A DNA stretch of 31,442 bases. It comes from a virus. Every line of letters begins with the position of its first letter. The stretch's first letter is position 1. Positions 1-7,272 of the stretch are shown piece after piece. Under the pieces are notes generated by a model that ran no database searches, was not told the origin of the DNA, and saw only the letters and a program-made list of their open reading frames with translations. The stretch lies in IMG/VR virus record IMGVR_UViG_3300036772_000553, positions 1-31,442 of that record. The stretch is one strand, 5' to 3'. Position numbers and translations under genes: made by a program.

Positions 1-2496
1 GCCGGTAACAGCAAAATTCGCCACCGCGCCCGACATGCTGTCAAACATCCCCACCGTGGCCTGGCGTGCACGATCGGCCAGGTTGCTCTGCGTATCGACC
101 CAGTCCTGCATCCCGGCGCTGGCGCCTCCCTGAAAGTCCTGCTCAGCGGCAGCGCGGTCTTTGGCCCCCTGGCGCGAAATATCTATGCGTTTTTGCTCTT
201 CACTGCGTAAAAATTCCGTCTGTCGCTGATATTCCACGGAAGCATGATCAGTAACCTCTTTATCCAGTTGCGTCCTGCGGGCAGCAAATTCCTCATGGAT
301 CCGGCTCTCAGCCTTGTTCTGCTCAGCTATCCGATGGCTCTGGGTGATACCGGAGACATCTTCTTCAATCTGCTGTTTCATTTTTGCGGTCGTCAGCTGA
401 ATAGACTGCTGCTCTTCCATCATCTTTTTTGCCAGCGCCTGGTGTTGCAACGCCTTTTCCAGCCCGATATTAATCTGCAGCTGCGCTTCAATTTCACCCC
501 GCTTTGCCAGCACCGACTGCTGCGCGGCGGTCAGGTGTTTTGCAGAGTATCCGGCAATCTCCTGCTGGAAGGCGGCCCATTTTTTCTCGGAGTCCGTGAG
601 CTTTACCGCGGTATCACTCTGCTCACGAAGAGAGGCGGCCTGTTCTTTGAGCGTGGCAAGGCGCTTCGTGCCCTCATCATCCTGGTATGCCTTCGGGTGT
701 TTTTTGCTGTCATCAACAACATCCGCCACTGCATCTTTCTGGCCCGCACCTTTCTGAGCCTGTCCCCCCTGCCAGATCTGATCGCGATACCCCTGCAAAC
801 CGGCGGCCATCCTTGCCAGTCGCGCAGCATTATCTTTTTCAGCACTCTCCCAGATTGCGTGCATCTGCTCAGCTTCAGTACGAGCCCCTTCAGCCATCGG
901 GGCAAAGAGACTCTTGAGGCCCGGAATGTTTGCAGCCTTATTGAGCACCATCGATGTGAGCTGGTCGATTTCATCGCTACCATGCGCCAGCAGACCTTTG
1001 ATCTCATCAACAATCGCCCCGACCGTGTCAATCACCATCGAGGCCATGGCATTAAAATCCACACCTACCGCGGTGGCGGTATCTGATGCCCATTTTTTCA
1101 AATCATCCCAGGTTGTTTCCAGTGGTGACAGACTGGCGATGATGTCTTTGCTGCGTTTGTCCATAGTGTCAGCAAAGAGATTTGTGAGCTCGGTGGCGGC
1201 CCGGGTGTGCTCCCCGGCCTTATCCAGCATCACAATGTGCCGGGCCTGAGCGACAGTCAGAAAATCATACTGCTCATTGAGCTTCTTCATTGACTGAACC
1301 GGGGAGTCCGCGATTTCACCGAAATAGCGTTCGATATCTTTAGCGCTTTCCCCGGTGGCGCGTGACCACTCCTGCGTGGTCCGGGTAATGGCTTCGATTT
1401 GCTTACCGGTATATTTCCCCTGGTCCACCAGGCTGCTCATCAGGGCAGCGGTCGCCGAAAAGCTGCTGTGCGTCTCGTTACCGATAGTCTCCGCTGCCGC
1501 GGCCATTTTTCCGGTAGTGTCATACGCCGCACCGCCGGTCATCACAATCGAGCGGGTCATGTCGTCGAACGTTGAACAGGCATAGGCCATGCTGGCCGGA
1601 ATGGCGGCCACTGTCGCCACCAGTGCTCCGATCCCAAGCGTCACCGGGTTCAACGCCCCCAGTACAGCCCCCAGAGCCGGACGGATCCCCCCGAATGAAT
1701 CGCGAACCTGCCCACCCTGCTCGATAAGAATAAGCAGCGGGTTCTGGCCACCGGCCAGCTGCGTGACCACATCTGTCATCTGCATGGGCAGGAAGCGCAG
1801 CGCCTGGGTGTATTGCCCGACCGAGATGCCGGCCCGCTTCGCCGCCTGCTCATGATGAGAAAGCGCCACAGGAACCGCCCCCAGCTCATGCCCGGCCTGC
1901 TCTGCCGCATCAGCCATCGCGTAGAGCGCCATTCTGTCTTTTTCCACTGCAGCGGCAAATTCATGATATTGCGCCGTCGGTAACGCACCACTGATATGCA
2001 GATCGTTAATGTGAGCAAACCGTTCATCCAGTTGATTGAATGCCCGGGCGAGGGGGTTCATCTCCTCCATCAGCTTCTTTACCGCGGCGGACTGGGCTGC
2101 GGATGCCCGCTGCGTCTCCTGAGCCACTTTCTCCCTGGCTGCGGATTCAGCGGTCGCCGAGCGCTGCACTTCTTCAGCCAGTTGTTGCTGTGCTGTCTTC
2201 ATTTGCAGCACTTTCGTCAGCTGTAAATCTAACGCTGCTGCAGTTTCCCTGGCGCGAGCAGGCGTTATTGCCCCTGCTTTTTCTGCTGCTTCCAGCGCCT
2301 GATACCCACGCTCCAGCTTGTTCAGGGCGCGGGCTATTGGATCATAACTTTCGGCCAGTCTTTTCGCCGCCGTCTGCTGACGTTCAAATTCTTTCTCCGT
2401 CCGCCCCAGACTGTCGACGACCTCCTGTGTGGTCTCCTTCAGGCTGACATCGTCTGCTGAATAGATTACCTGTAGTTCAGCAAGGGTCTCCGCCAT
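1..2496 (-). CDS. H: Tape measure protein, lambda gpH-like (3' end outside window)
   Basis: This protein sets tail length and passes through the tail tube. 832 codons are visible and the frame is still open at base 1, so the C-terminus is missing (lambda gpH is 853 aa in all). Residues about 222-266 (GISVGQY, then a TDVVTQLAGGQ-type block and GGQVRDSFGG) match the conserved block of gpH that lies near residue 60 in lambda. This protein therefore carries about 165 extra N-terminal residues. They are Ala/Glu/Gln-rich, coiled-coil-like, and contain two copies of a 40-residue unit (residues 51-90 and 146-185). The last visible residues resemble gpH just before its C-terminal quarter. The start ATG overlaps the end of the T frame by 20 bases and has a GGAGG about 10 bases upstream. 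Confidence 0.95.
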   Translation of the reverse strand, partial: MAETLAELQVIYSADDVSLKETTQEVVDSLGRTEKEFERQQTAAKRLAESYDPIARALNKLERGYQALEAAEKAGAITPARARETAAALDLQLTKVLQMKTAQQQLAEEVQRSATAESAAREKVAQETQRASAAQSAAVKKLMEEMNPLARAFNQLDERFAHINDLHISGALPTAQYHEFAAAVEKDRMALYAMADAAEQAGHELGAVPVALSHHEQAAKRAGISVGQYTQALRFLPMQMTDVVTQLAGGQNPLLILIEQGGQVRDSFGGIRPALGAVLGALNPVTLGIGALVATVAAIPASMAYACSTFDDMTRSIVMTGGAAYDTTGKMAAAAETIGNETHSSFSATAALMSSLVDQGKYTGKQIEAITRTTQEWSRATGESAKDIERYFGEIADSPVQSMKKLNEQYDFLTVAQARHIVMLDKAGEHTRAATELTNLFADTMDKRSKDIIASLSPLETTWDDLKKWASDTATAVGVDFNAMASMVIDTVGAIVDEIKGLLAHGSDEIDQLTSMVLNKAANIPGLKSLFAPMAEGARTEAEQMHAIWESAEKDNAARLARMAAGLQGYRDQIWQGGQAQKGAGQKDAVADVVDDSKKHPKAYQDDEGTKRLATLKEQAASLREQSDTAVKLTDSEKKWAAFQQEIAGYSAKHLTAAQQSVLAKRGEIEAQLQINIGLEKALQHQALAKKMMEEQQSIQLTTAKMKQQIEEDVSGITQSHRIAEQNKAESRIHEEFAARRTQLDKEVTDHASVEYQRQTEFLRSEEQKRIDISRQGAKDRAAAEQDFQGGASAGMQDWVDTQSNLADRARQATVGMFDSMSGAVANFAVTG
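1942..2346 (-). repeat. Duplicated 40-residue unit in tape measure N-terminus
   Basis: Residues 51-90 (beginning YDPIARALNKLERGY) and 146-185 (beginning MNPLARAFNQLDERF) align without gaps: x-P-(I/L)-A-R-A-(L/F)-N-(K/Q)-L-(E/D), then A-G-A-(I/L)-(T/P) and A-A-A-(L/V). They are separated by about 55 Ala/Gln/Glu-rich residues. This looks like an old internal duplication in the tail-length ruler. It was seen by eye on the translation. Confidence 0.7.
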
Positions 2497-2815
2497 AGCG
2501 CACACCTCCAAAAAGCCCCGATGCAGCCAGCATCAGGGTGTCGTCGTCCATCTCTTCCGGCTCAACCTCCTGCGGTGTCAGCAGGCTGAAGTCTTCCGGC
2601 GTGAAGTCGGTGCTCCGGCAGGCCAGATTCACCAGCGTGGCACTCAGTGAGGCAAACTGCGCATCGAGCAGCGTATCGGCAAACCAGTGTGTGCGGTAAA
2701 AGCTCACCCACTCACCGTATTCACAACTGGTCATGGTGGCCAGCATGCACCGCCAGTCAGGTCGCCCAAACTCGCGGGCCAGTCGCATCGCAAAACGCCG
2801 CGCCTCACTCAGGAC
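2477..2815 (-). CDS. T: Tail assembly chaperone T domain, expressed as G-T fusion by -1 frameshift
   Basis: This open frame lies -1 relative to G and stays open back through the G stop codon to the slippery site, as in lambda. If ribosomes slip at 2815-2821, translation continues VLSEARRFAMRLAREF and ends at 2477. That adds 112 residues to the first 125 of G, about 237 aa in total (lambda gpGT is 279). In lambda the T domain recruits the tail tube protein while G coats the tape measure. The 3' end overlaps the tape measure start by 20 bases. An internal ATG at 2788 could start a free protein, but lambda T is made only as a fusion. Confidence 0.8.
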   Translation of the reverse strand, partial: VLSEARRFAMRLAREFGRPDWRCMLATMTSCEYGEWVSFYRTHWFADTLLDAQFASLSATLVNLACRSTDFTPEDFSLLTPQEVEPEEMDDDTLMLAASGLFGGVRYGGDPC

Positions 2816-3189
2816 TTTTCCGGCGACAAGGGCTCCACAGGCGTGTCATTTCCCGCATGAGGCTGGCCTTCATCAGCAACCAGGCCACTGAGGACCAGCA
2901 CCCGGTAAGCCGCCGCCGAGAGTGCGTCCGCAGGCCAGGTCTGCAATGTCTGTTGCATCAGTTTGTCAACATCCGTGTCAGGCGCCGCATGCCAGAGAGC
3001 GCGCGAAACCAGCCAGGCATTGCCCATCACCGTTTTACGTCCTGTGCCTGCGGCAATCGCCAGCGGGCTGGCTCCTTCCGGGGTCGCCCCGCCGTCAAGT
3101 TCCACCAGAAACTCCAGGTACTCCACGCGCTGGAGAGCGGAGAGTTCTGACAATTCCTGCGTATCAAACAGCTCTTTTTTCAGATTCAT
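2809..3189 (-). CDS. G: Tail assembly chaperone gpG-like
   Basis: A 126-residue protein. Residues 14-24 (ELSALQRVEYL) match lambda gpG (ELSALQRIEHL), and the WPADALSAAAYRVLVLSGL block matches gpG (WPTEAISHAENVVYRLSGM). gpG binds the tape measure protein during tail assembly and is absent from the virion. The gene follows the major tail protein gene after a terminator hairpin and precedes T and the tape measure gene, the canonical order. It ends PLSPEKS just past a slippery AAAAG, so the same mRNA can give both G and G-T. Confidence 0.92.
   Translation of the reverse strand: MNLKKELFDTQELSELSALQRVEYLEFLVELDGGATPEGASPLAIAAGTGRKTVMGNAWLVSRALWHAAPDTDVDKLMQQTLQTWPADALSAAAYRVLVLSGLVADEGQPHAGNDTPVEPLSPEKS
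2815..2821 (-). promoter_or_regulatory. Probable -1 ribosomal frameshift site (GGAAAAG)
   Basis: On the minus strand the zero-frame codons are CCG GAA AAG TCC TGA. Slipping back one base at G-GAA-AAG moves the A-site tRNA from AAG to AAA, a perfect re-pair. The P-site tRNA moves from GAA to GGA, which mismatches in the middle position. The lambda G-T site is GGGAAAG. The new frame is open and enters T directly. The position, two codons before the G stop, is typical of tail chaperone frameshifts. Confidence 0.7.
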
Positions 3190-3202
3190 GTTTCATCCTG
3201 AT

Positions 3203-3229
3203 ATAAAAAAGCCACACCGGTGTGTGGCT
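3203..3229 (-). terminator. Intrinsic terminator between major tail gene V and G
   Basis: Read on the minus strand, AGCCACAC-ACCG-GTGTGGCT forms an 8-bp perfect stem (3210-3217 with 3222-3229), followed at once by six T. It lies just after the V stop and before the G start. It probably limits expression of the assembly chaperones relative to the abundant tube protein. Confidence 0.85.
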
Positions 3230-3247
3230 GAAAGTAAAAGGGAGAGG

Positions 3248-3988
3248 TTATGCCACTGTGACGGTACTAACGCCCACAAAGCCCCCGTCATTGCTCATGG
3301 CCACAACGTCCACCTTGCCCGTTTTAATACCTTTCACGGTCACTTTGTTACCACTGAGTGTGACCGTCACCGTCGTCGGATCTGCGCTGGCCACACGGAA
3401 GGTGGCATCGGTCGCGCCCGCGGGCAGCACGGCAAGGGTGATATCAGCAGAAGCCCCCACCGCCACACTCACCGTCGGTGGTGTCAGCGTGACACCCGTT
3501 ACCGCCACTACCGGTGTGCGGGTATCTTCAGCCAGAGACGGTTTGCCGATATTGGTGAATTTCACGGCCCGGGTGATGGTCTCGTTTGCGGTGACCGACT
3601 TACCAAAACCGGTAATAATGGCGCGGAACACATCCACGGTGCCGTTGGGGTATTTGATTTTATAAGCCTGTACATCACCGCTGTAGAACAGCTCAAGCAG
3701 TTTTTGTTGGCCCGTTTCACCGGGTTTCCAGGCGAGGGTAATGGAGGTTTCACCGGCAGATTTCACGCCCTGAGATTTACTTTCCCAGTCTGCATCCGGA
3801 TCGTCGAGATAGCTGTCATCCTGCGTCTGCGCCGTCAACTCACCCAGTTGCAGCGTTTTCACGCCTGCTGAACGTGACCATTCCGTATCCGTCAGGACAG
3901 CCGCAAAGGGATCGCCCGCGCCGGTGTACAACCAGAATGAGGTGCTCGCGCCTTTCGTTTTTACCTGTGCTGCATTTTGTTGTGGCAT
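3248..3988 (-). CDS. V: Major tail tube protein, lambda gpV-like with C-terminal Ig-like domain
   Basis: Forms the tail tube. It is 246 aa, the same length as lambda gpV. Matches include DDSYLDDPDADW (gpV DDSYLDDEDADW), FTLAW/ITLAWKPGE, the YKI-PNGTVDVFR block and KPSLAED (gpV RPSMAED). Residues about 160-246 form a Big_2-type immunoglobulin-like domain (VTGVTLTPPTVSVAVGASA, then VKGIKTGKVDVVAMS), which decorates the tail surface in lambda. The start ATG is 8 bases after the U stop, and a terminator follows the gene. Confidence 0.97.
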   Translation of the reverse strand: MPQQNAAQVKTKGASTSFWLYTGAGDPFAAVLTDTEWSRSAGVKTLQLGELTAQTQDDSYLDDPDADWESKSQGVKSAGETSITLAWKPGETGQQKLLELFYSGDVQAYKIKYPNGTVDVFRAIITGFGKSVTANETITRAVKFTNIGKPSLAEDTRTPVVAVTGVTLTPPTVSVAVGASADITLAVLPAGATDATFRVASADPTTVTVTLSGNKVTVKGIKTGKVDVVAMSNDGGFVGVSTVTVA

Positions 3989-3995
3989 ATTTTTC

Positions 3996-4403
3996 TCACA
4001 TGTCGTAGCGCAGAAGATAGGTCACATCTGCCGATCCCCAGGTCATCGCCTGGTCATCACGCTGATAGTCATACCCCTGCGGGATAATGGATTCGAGCAG
4101 CCCGTTCAGCGTGCCGGCGGTGTCCATGGCGGGAAGAACAACATTTTCCACCTGGTCGTCGAGCGCACCATCTGGCTGCGTGGCTTTCAGAAACACTTCA
4201 ATGTGGAGCGTGGCGCTCCAGTTATTGCCATCGAGATAGTCACCGGTACACTGCGCATCCGACAGATACACAGCGACCGCAGGCAGGTCGCTCACATCCA
4301 GAAAACCCGGGCGACCATCAAACCAGGTCACAACCCCCTTTCCCGAACCCTGTGACTTAAGACAGACCATCACGGCCTGCCGGATAGCACGGTGTTGATT
4401 CAT
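3996..4403 (-). CDS. U: Tail terminator protein, lambda gpU-like
   Basis: A 135-residue protein (lambda gpU is 131) that caps the finished tail tube and stops polymerisation. The DLPAVAVYLSDAQ, LHIEVFLKA, GYDYQRDD and SADVTYLLRYDM blocks align with gpU (DFPAVAVYLTGAE, LHIEVFLPA, GYDYRRDD, SADLTYVITYEM). The start ATG begins right after the Z stop with no spacer, so the two are probably translationally coupled. Confidence 0.96.
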   Translation of the reverse strand: MNQHRAIRQAVMVCLKSQGSGKGVVTWFDGRPGFLDVSDLPAVAVYLSDAQCTGDYLDGNNWSATLHIEVFLKATQPDGALDDQVENVVLPAMDTAGTLNGLLESIIPQGYDYQRDDQAMTWGSADVTYLLRYDM

Positions 4404-4919
4404 TCAGAACCTCGCGTCCATTTTTGTTTTAATGGCATGACTGATGTCTGACGCTATATCGGCGCGCTCCAGCTCTGCCACAAAGGCCGCTTTCAGCGCA
4501 CCGGCCAGTGGAAACTTCACCACTTCAATGCCATAACGGGCCTGACCCACACGTCGTAAAATTTGTGGACCGTAGCGCACAACGCGAACAAACCCGCCGG
4601 CAATAAAATGGCGCCCGGCATACACGCCTCCCGGGCGGCTGCGGCTGCCTTTAACCACCCTCACTTTCCCGGCCCGGATAGCGGGCATATTCCGGGTATT
4701 AATCCGCAGGATGGCGCGTGGTTTGCTGGCAGTGGCTTTCTGCAATCGTGCGCGTCGTCTGACGGCTTTCACGGGCAACCGTTCATCCGACGCCACCTTC
4801 GTTGTCGCCCGTTTCGCCGCCTGACTGGCTACCCGGTTGAGCGTCTGCGCCGTAATACCCCCGAGCGCATTCCCGGCCATACCTGCCATAAGGGTCACGA
4901 GCGTATCTGTTGTTTTCAT
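4404..4919 (-). CDS. Z: Minor tail protein, lambda gpZ-like
   Basis: A 171-residue, very basic protein (lambda gpZ is 192) needed at the tail-head connection end during tail completion. Shared features are LNRVASQAAKRA near the N-terminus, a run of Arg/Lys, RPRAILRINTRNMPAI-type and YGIEVVKFPLAGAL (gpZ YPIDVVKIPMAVPL). The start at 4919 is chosen because GTGAGG lies about 8 bases upstream. A GTG four codons earlier is also open. Confidence 0.9.
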   Translation of the reverse strand: MKTTDTLVTLMAGMAGNALGGITAQTLNRVASQAAKRATTKVASDERLPVKAVRRRARLQKATASKPRAILRINTRNMPAIRAGKVRVVKGSRSRPGGVYAGRHFIAGGFVRVVRYGPQILRRVGQARYGIEVVKFPLAGALKAAFVAELERADIASDISHAIKTKMDARF

Positions 4920-4927
4920 GTATGACC

Positions 4928-5203
4928 TCACTCAATTCGTATCAGCGGCTTACCGTTAAAACGCCTGTGCTCCGTTACGATGTGATCCCGCCCCCGCCAG
5001 CTCACCTTCTGCTGACGACGCGGCTGATAAGTGTCGGAAAACACCACCAGGACAATCCCCTCGCCATTCAGCGCAGCCATCTCAAGTGACTGGGTTTCTT
5101 CCACCACCTGATACGTTTCGCCCTCAATGACAGCCTGTTTCGACATGCGATCCATCGTCACCTTGTCCATGCGGGCACTCAGTTGCTCAAAAGGTGTGGT
5201 CAT
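4928..5203 (-). CDS. Head-tail joining protein, lambda gpFII-like
   Basis: A 91-residue protein at the FII position, between capsid and Z. Its short N-terminal helix (FEQLSARMDKVTMDRMSK) followed by beta strands and a WRGRDHIVT turn fits the FII fold, which closes the portal vertex and takes up the tail. Identity is inferred from position, size and N-terminal pattern more than from residue identity. The start at 5203 has GGAAAGGG upstream. The gene is separated from the capsid gene by a terminator at 5244-5264. Confidence 0.7.
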   Translation of the reverse strand: MTTPFEQLSARMDKVTMDRMSKQAVIEGETYQVVEETQSLEMAALNGEGIVLVVFSDTYQPRRQQKVSWRGRDHIVTEHRRFNGKPLIRIE

Positions 5204-5243
5204 AATTTTCCCTTTCCGGCACATCGGTGCCGGATTACAGGCA

Positions 5244-5264
5244 TAAAAAAAGCCCTGACGGGCG
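5244..5264 (-). terminator. Intrinsic terminator after the protease/capsid gene
   Basis: On the minus strand GCCC-GTCA-GGGC is followed by seven T. The stem is short but GC-only. It lies 26 bases after the capsid stop and upstream of the FII-like gene, so part of the late message should end here. Confidence 0.8.
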
Positions 5265-5289
5265 TTCGGTTGAAGCTGAATGGGCGGGA

Positions 5290-7272
5290 TTATTTGCCGG
5301 TGGATTTCACCAGTCCGCGATGATCCAGTGATGCCACACCGGCATCGATGCGCACTTTGGTGGCAATACCATCGGTCGTAAACCCTTCCTGCTGGTCAAT
5401 ATATGGCGCGTCCATCCCGTTCAGGTAGGCCACCTCAATGGTGTCAGTGCCTTTCGCGGCGGCCAGATACCAGGCAGCTGGATCGTTTTCATCCAGGCGC
5501 GCTTCGGCAATCACCTGCGCAAAGTTCTGCACCGGGTTAATAATGCCGGCATTCACGTCCGCCCCTTTCACGCTGGCAGACTTAATGGTCTGGTTCGCGG
5601 TGGTTTCCAGCGCCACCGGCACCAGCATAAAGGCCGGTCGGATATTCAGGGAGCGCTCACCTTCTTTCTGCAGACGCATCAGCTTACGTGCATCGTCCAG
5701 GCTACTGACCGAAATGGCGCCGGATGAGAGGTTCTTGTGGTCAGCATGGAACATCGCTTTACCGTCAGATAACTTCGCATTACTGGTCAGAACCAGATAT
5801 ACCATGTCGCCGATGGTCGCTTTGGCCGCACGCCCCATCTTCATCGGCACATCGGTCAGCTGATTCAGGTCGTCGTTAATAATGGCCTGACGGGTGATAG
5901 AGAAGATTTCACCGTAGGTGGCCAGCGCAATGGTTTCACCTTTATCACCGGTGGTGATGTACTTATATTCCGCCCCTTCATTCACCTTGCGCAGCGACGG
6001 GAAGCCCCCGAGACCCACACGGTGTGCGGTTTTAAAGTCGGACAGCTGGCCTTTTTTGGTCCACAAATCAAAGGTCTCAGCCGCTTCATCCCAGCCCTGC
6101 AGCAGCGCTTTGTTGGACACATCCAGCAGGATATTGCCAAAATCCGAGGTGCTGTGGGTCAGGGACAGGCCAATCATCTGCATCGGATTGTAGCTGGCTA
6201 CCCCAAAGCCACGCTCGGTCAGCGACATACGCGCACACTCACGCAATGTCATGCCGTTATAGGCATTATCACGCTGAAATTCCTCATAACCTGCACGCGC
6301 CATCAGTGCCTGACGAATGCCGTCGCCGGTGAAGTTACCGTTTCCGGCATGAATATGGTCGACGTTTTTATTGGATGGCGTCACACCTTCCGCCATTTTC
6401 GCCAGCAATTTCACCCGGGCACCTTCAAGACTGCACTCCACATCTTCCACACATTCAGCCTGCAGCTCTGTGAAACGCCCGCCAAACATAGCAAACAAAT
6501 CTTTGATACCGTGAATACGCTGCTTCTGCGCCTCACGCTCCTGCGCCAGAATTGCCGTGTGATCCGGTTGTTGTGGCTGAACAGGCGGTGTTTCGATAAC
6601 CGGTGGCTTCTGGGTGGTCGCTTTTGGCGGGGTGATCATATTACGGATACCGTTTGGCATTTTTTCAAATTCCTCAATACGTTTTGACTGAATACAGGCC
6701 ATTGCCTGCATTGAAGGGGTGACCTGGTCTGCAAACCCGAGAGCAAGGCATTCGTTGCCATCCATCCAGGTCTCATCTTCCAGCATGGCGGCAATCTCTT
6801 CCGGCGTTTTACCGGTTTTTTCGGCATATGCGGGGATAAGCACACTTTCCATCTTGTCGAGCAGATCGGCGTAATCACGCATATCATTGGCATCCCCGCC
6901 CGCAAAGCCCCACGGCTTGTGGATCATCATCATAGTATTCGCTGGCATGATGATCGGGTTGCCCACCATGGCAATCACCGACGCCATCGAGGCCGCAACG
7001 CCGTCGATATGTACGGTGATGGCCGCACCGTGGTATTTCAGGGCATTAAAAATGGCAATACCCGCAAAAACATCGCCACCAGGGGAATTGATATGCAGAT
7101 TAATGTGGGTGACATCTCCCAGCGCCTCCAGATCTGCCACAAACTGCTTTGCCGTGACGCCCCAGTAGCCAATTTCATCATAAATATAAACATTCGCTGA
7201 GTTGTTCGCGGCGGCCTGCATGCGAAACCAGCCGTTACTGTTTTTTGCGCTCGCTTTTGGCCGGCGGTTCAT
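5290..7272 (-). CDS. ClpP-like prohead protease fused to major capsid protein
   Basis: About 660 residues in three parts. Residues about 20-190 are a ClpP-type serine protease with the probable triad Ser95 (GVAASMAS), His118 (MMIHKPWG) and Asp171 (WMDGNE). Residues about 210-310 are a Pro/Gln-rich linker and a helical scaffold-like segment. Residues about 315-660 are the capsid domain (AMFHADHKNL, then a TDGIATKVRIDAG end). In this known fusion family the protease matures the prohead and the C-terminal part becomes the shell, replacing lambda C, Nu3 and E. The start at 7272 overlaps the portal end by 38 bases. The frame is open to 7440 and an ATG at 7221 is also possible; no start has a strong ribosome site. 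Confidence 0.9.
   Translation of the reverse strand: MNRRPKASAKNSNGWFRMQAAANNSANVYIYDEIGYWGVTAKQFVADLEALGDVTHINLHINSPGGDVFAGIAIFNALKYHGAAITVHIDGVAASMASVIAMVGNPIIMPANTMMMIHKPWGFAGGDANDMRDYADLLDKMESVLIPAYAEKTGKTPEEIAAMLEDETWMDGNECLALGFADQVTPSMQAMACIQSKRIEEFEKMPNGIRNMITPPKATTQKPPVIETPPVQPQQPDHTAILAQEREAQKQRIHGIKDLFAMFGGRFTELQAECVEDVECSLEGARVKLLAKMAEGVTPSNKNVDHIHAGNGNFTGDGIRQALMARAGYEEFQRDNAYNGMTLRECARMSLTERGFGVASYNPMQMIGLSLTHSTSDFGNILLDVSNKALLQGWDEAAETFDLWTKKGQLSDFKTAHRVGLGGFPSLRKVNEGAEYKYITTGDKGETIALATYGEIFSITRQAIINDDLNQLTDVPMKMGRAAKATIGDMVYLVLTSNAKLSDGKAMFHADHKNLSSGAISVSSLDDARKLMRLQKEGERSLNIRPAFMLVPVALETTANQTIKSASVKGADVNAGIINPVQNFAQVIAEARLDENDPAAWYLAAAKGTDTIEVAYLNGMDAPYIDQQEGFTTDGIATKVRIDAGVASLDHRGLVKSTGK

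Noticed and set aside
603-1031. 142-aa minus-strand ORF in the first kilobase
   Set aside because: It is out of frame with the tape measure gene, which covers the same strand with clear gpH similarity; its composition is that of a shadow frame.
244-1086. 280-aa plus-strand ORF opposite the tape measure gene
   Set aside because: It has no ribosome site or recognisable domain. It exists because the real gene on the other strand uses codons that avoid stops here.
2963-3871. 302-aa plus-strand ORF across G and V
   Set aside because: Both opposite-strand genes are clear lambda homologues, and the ORF crosses a terminator and two gene boundaries.
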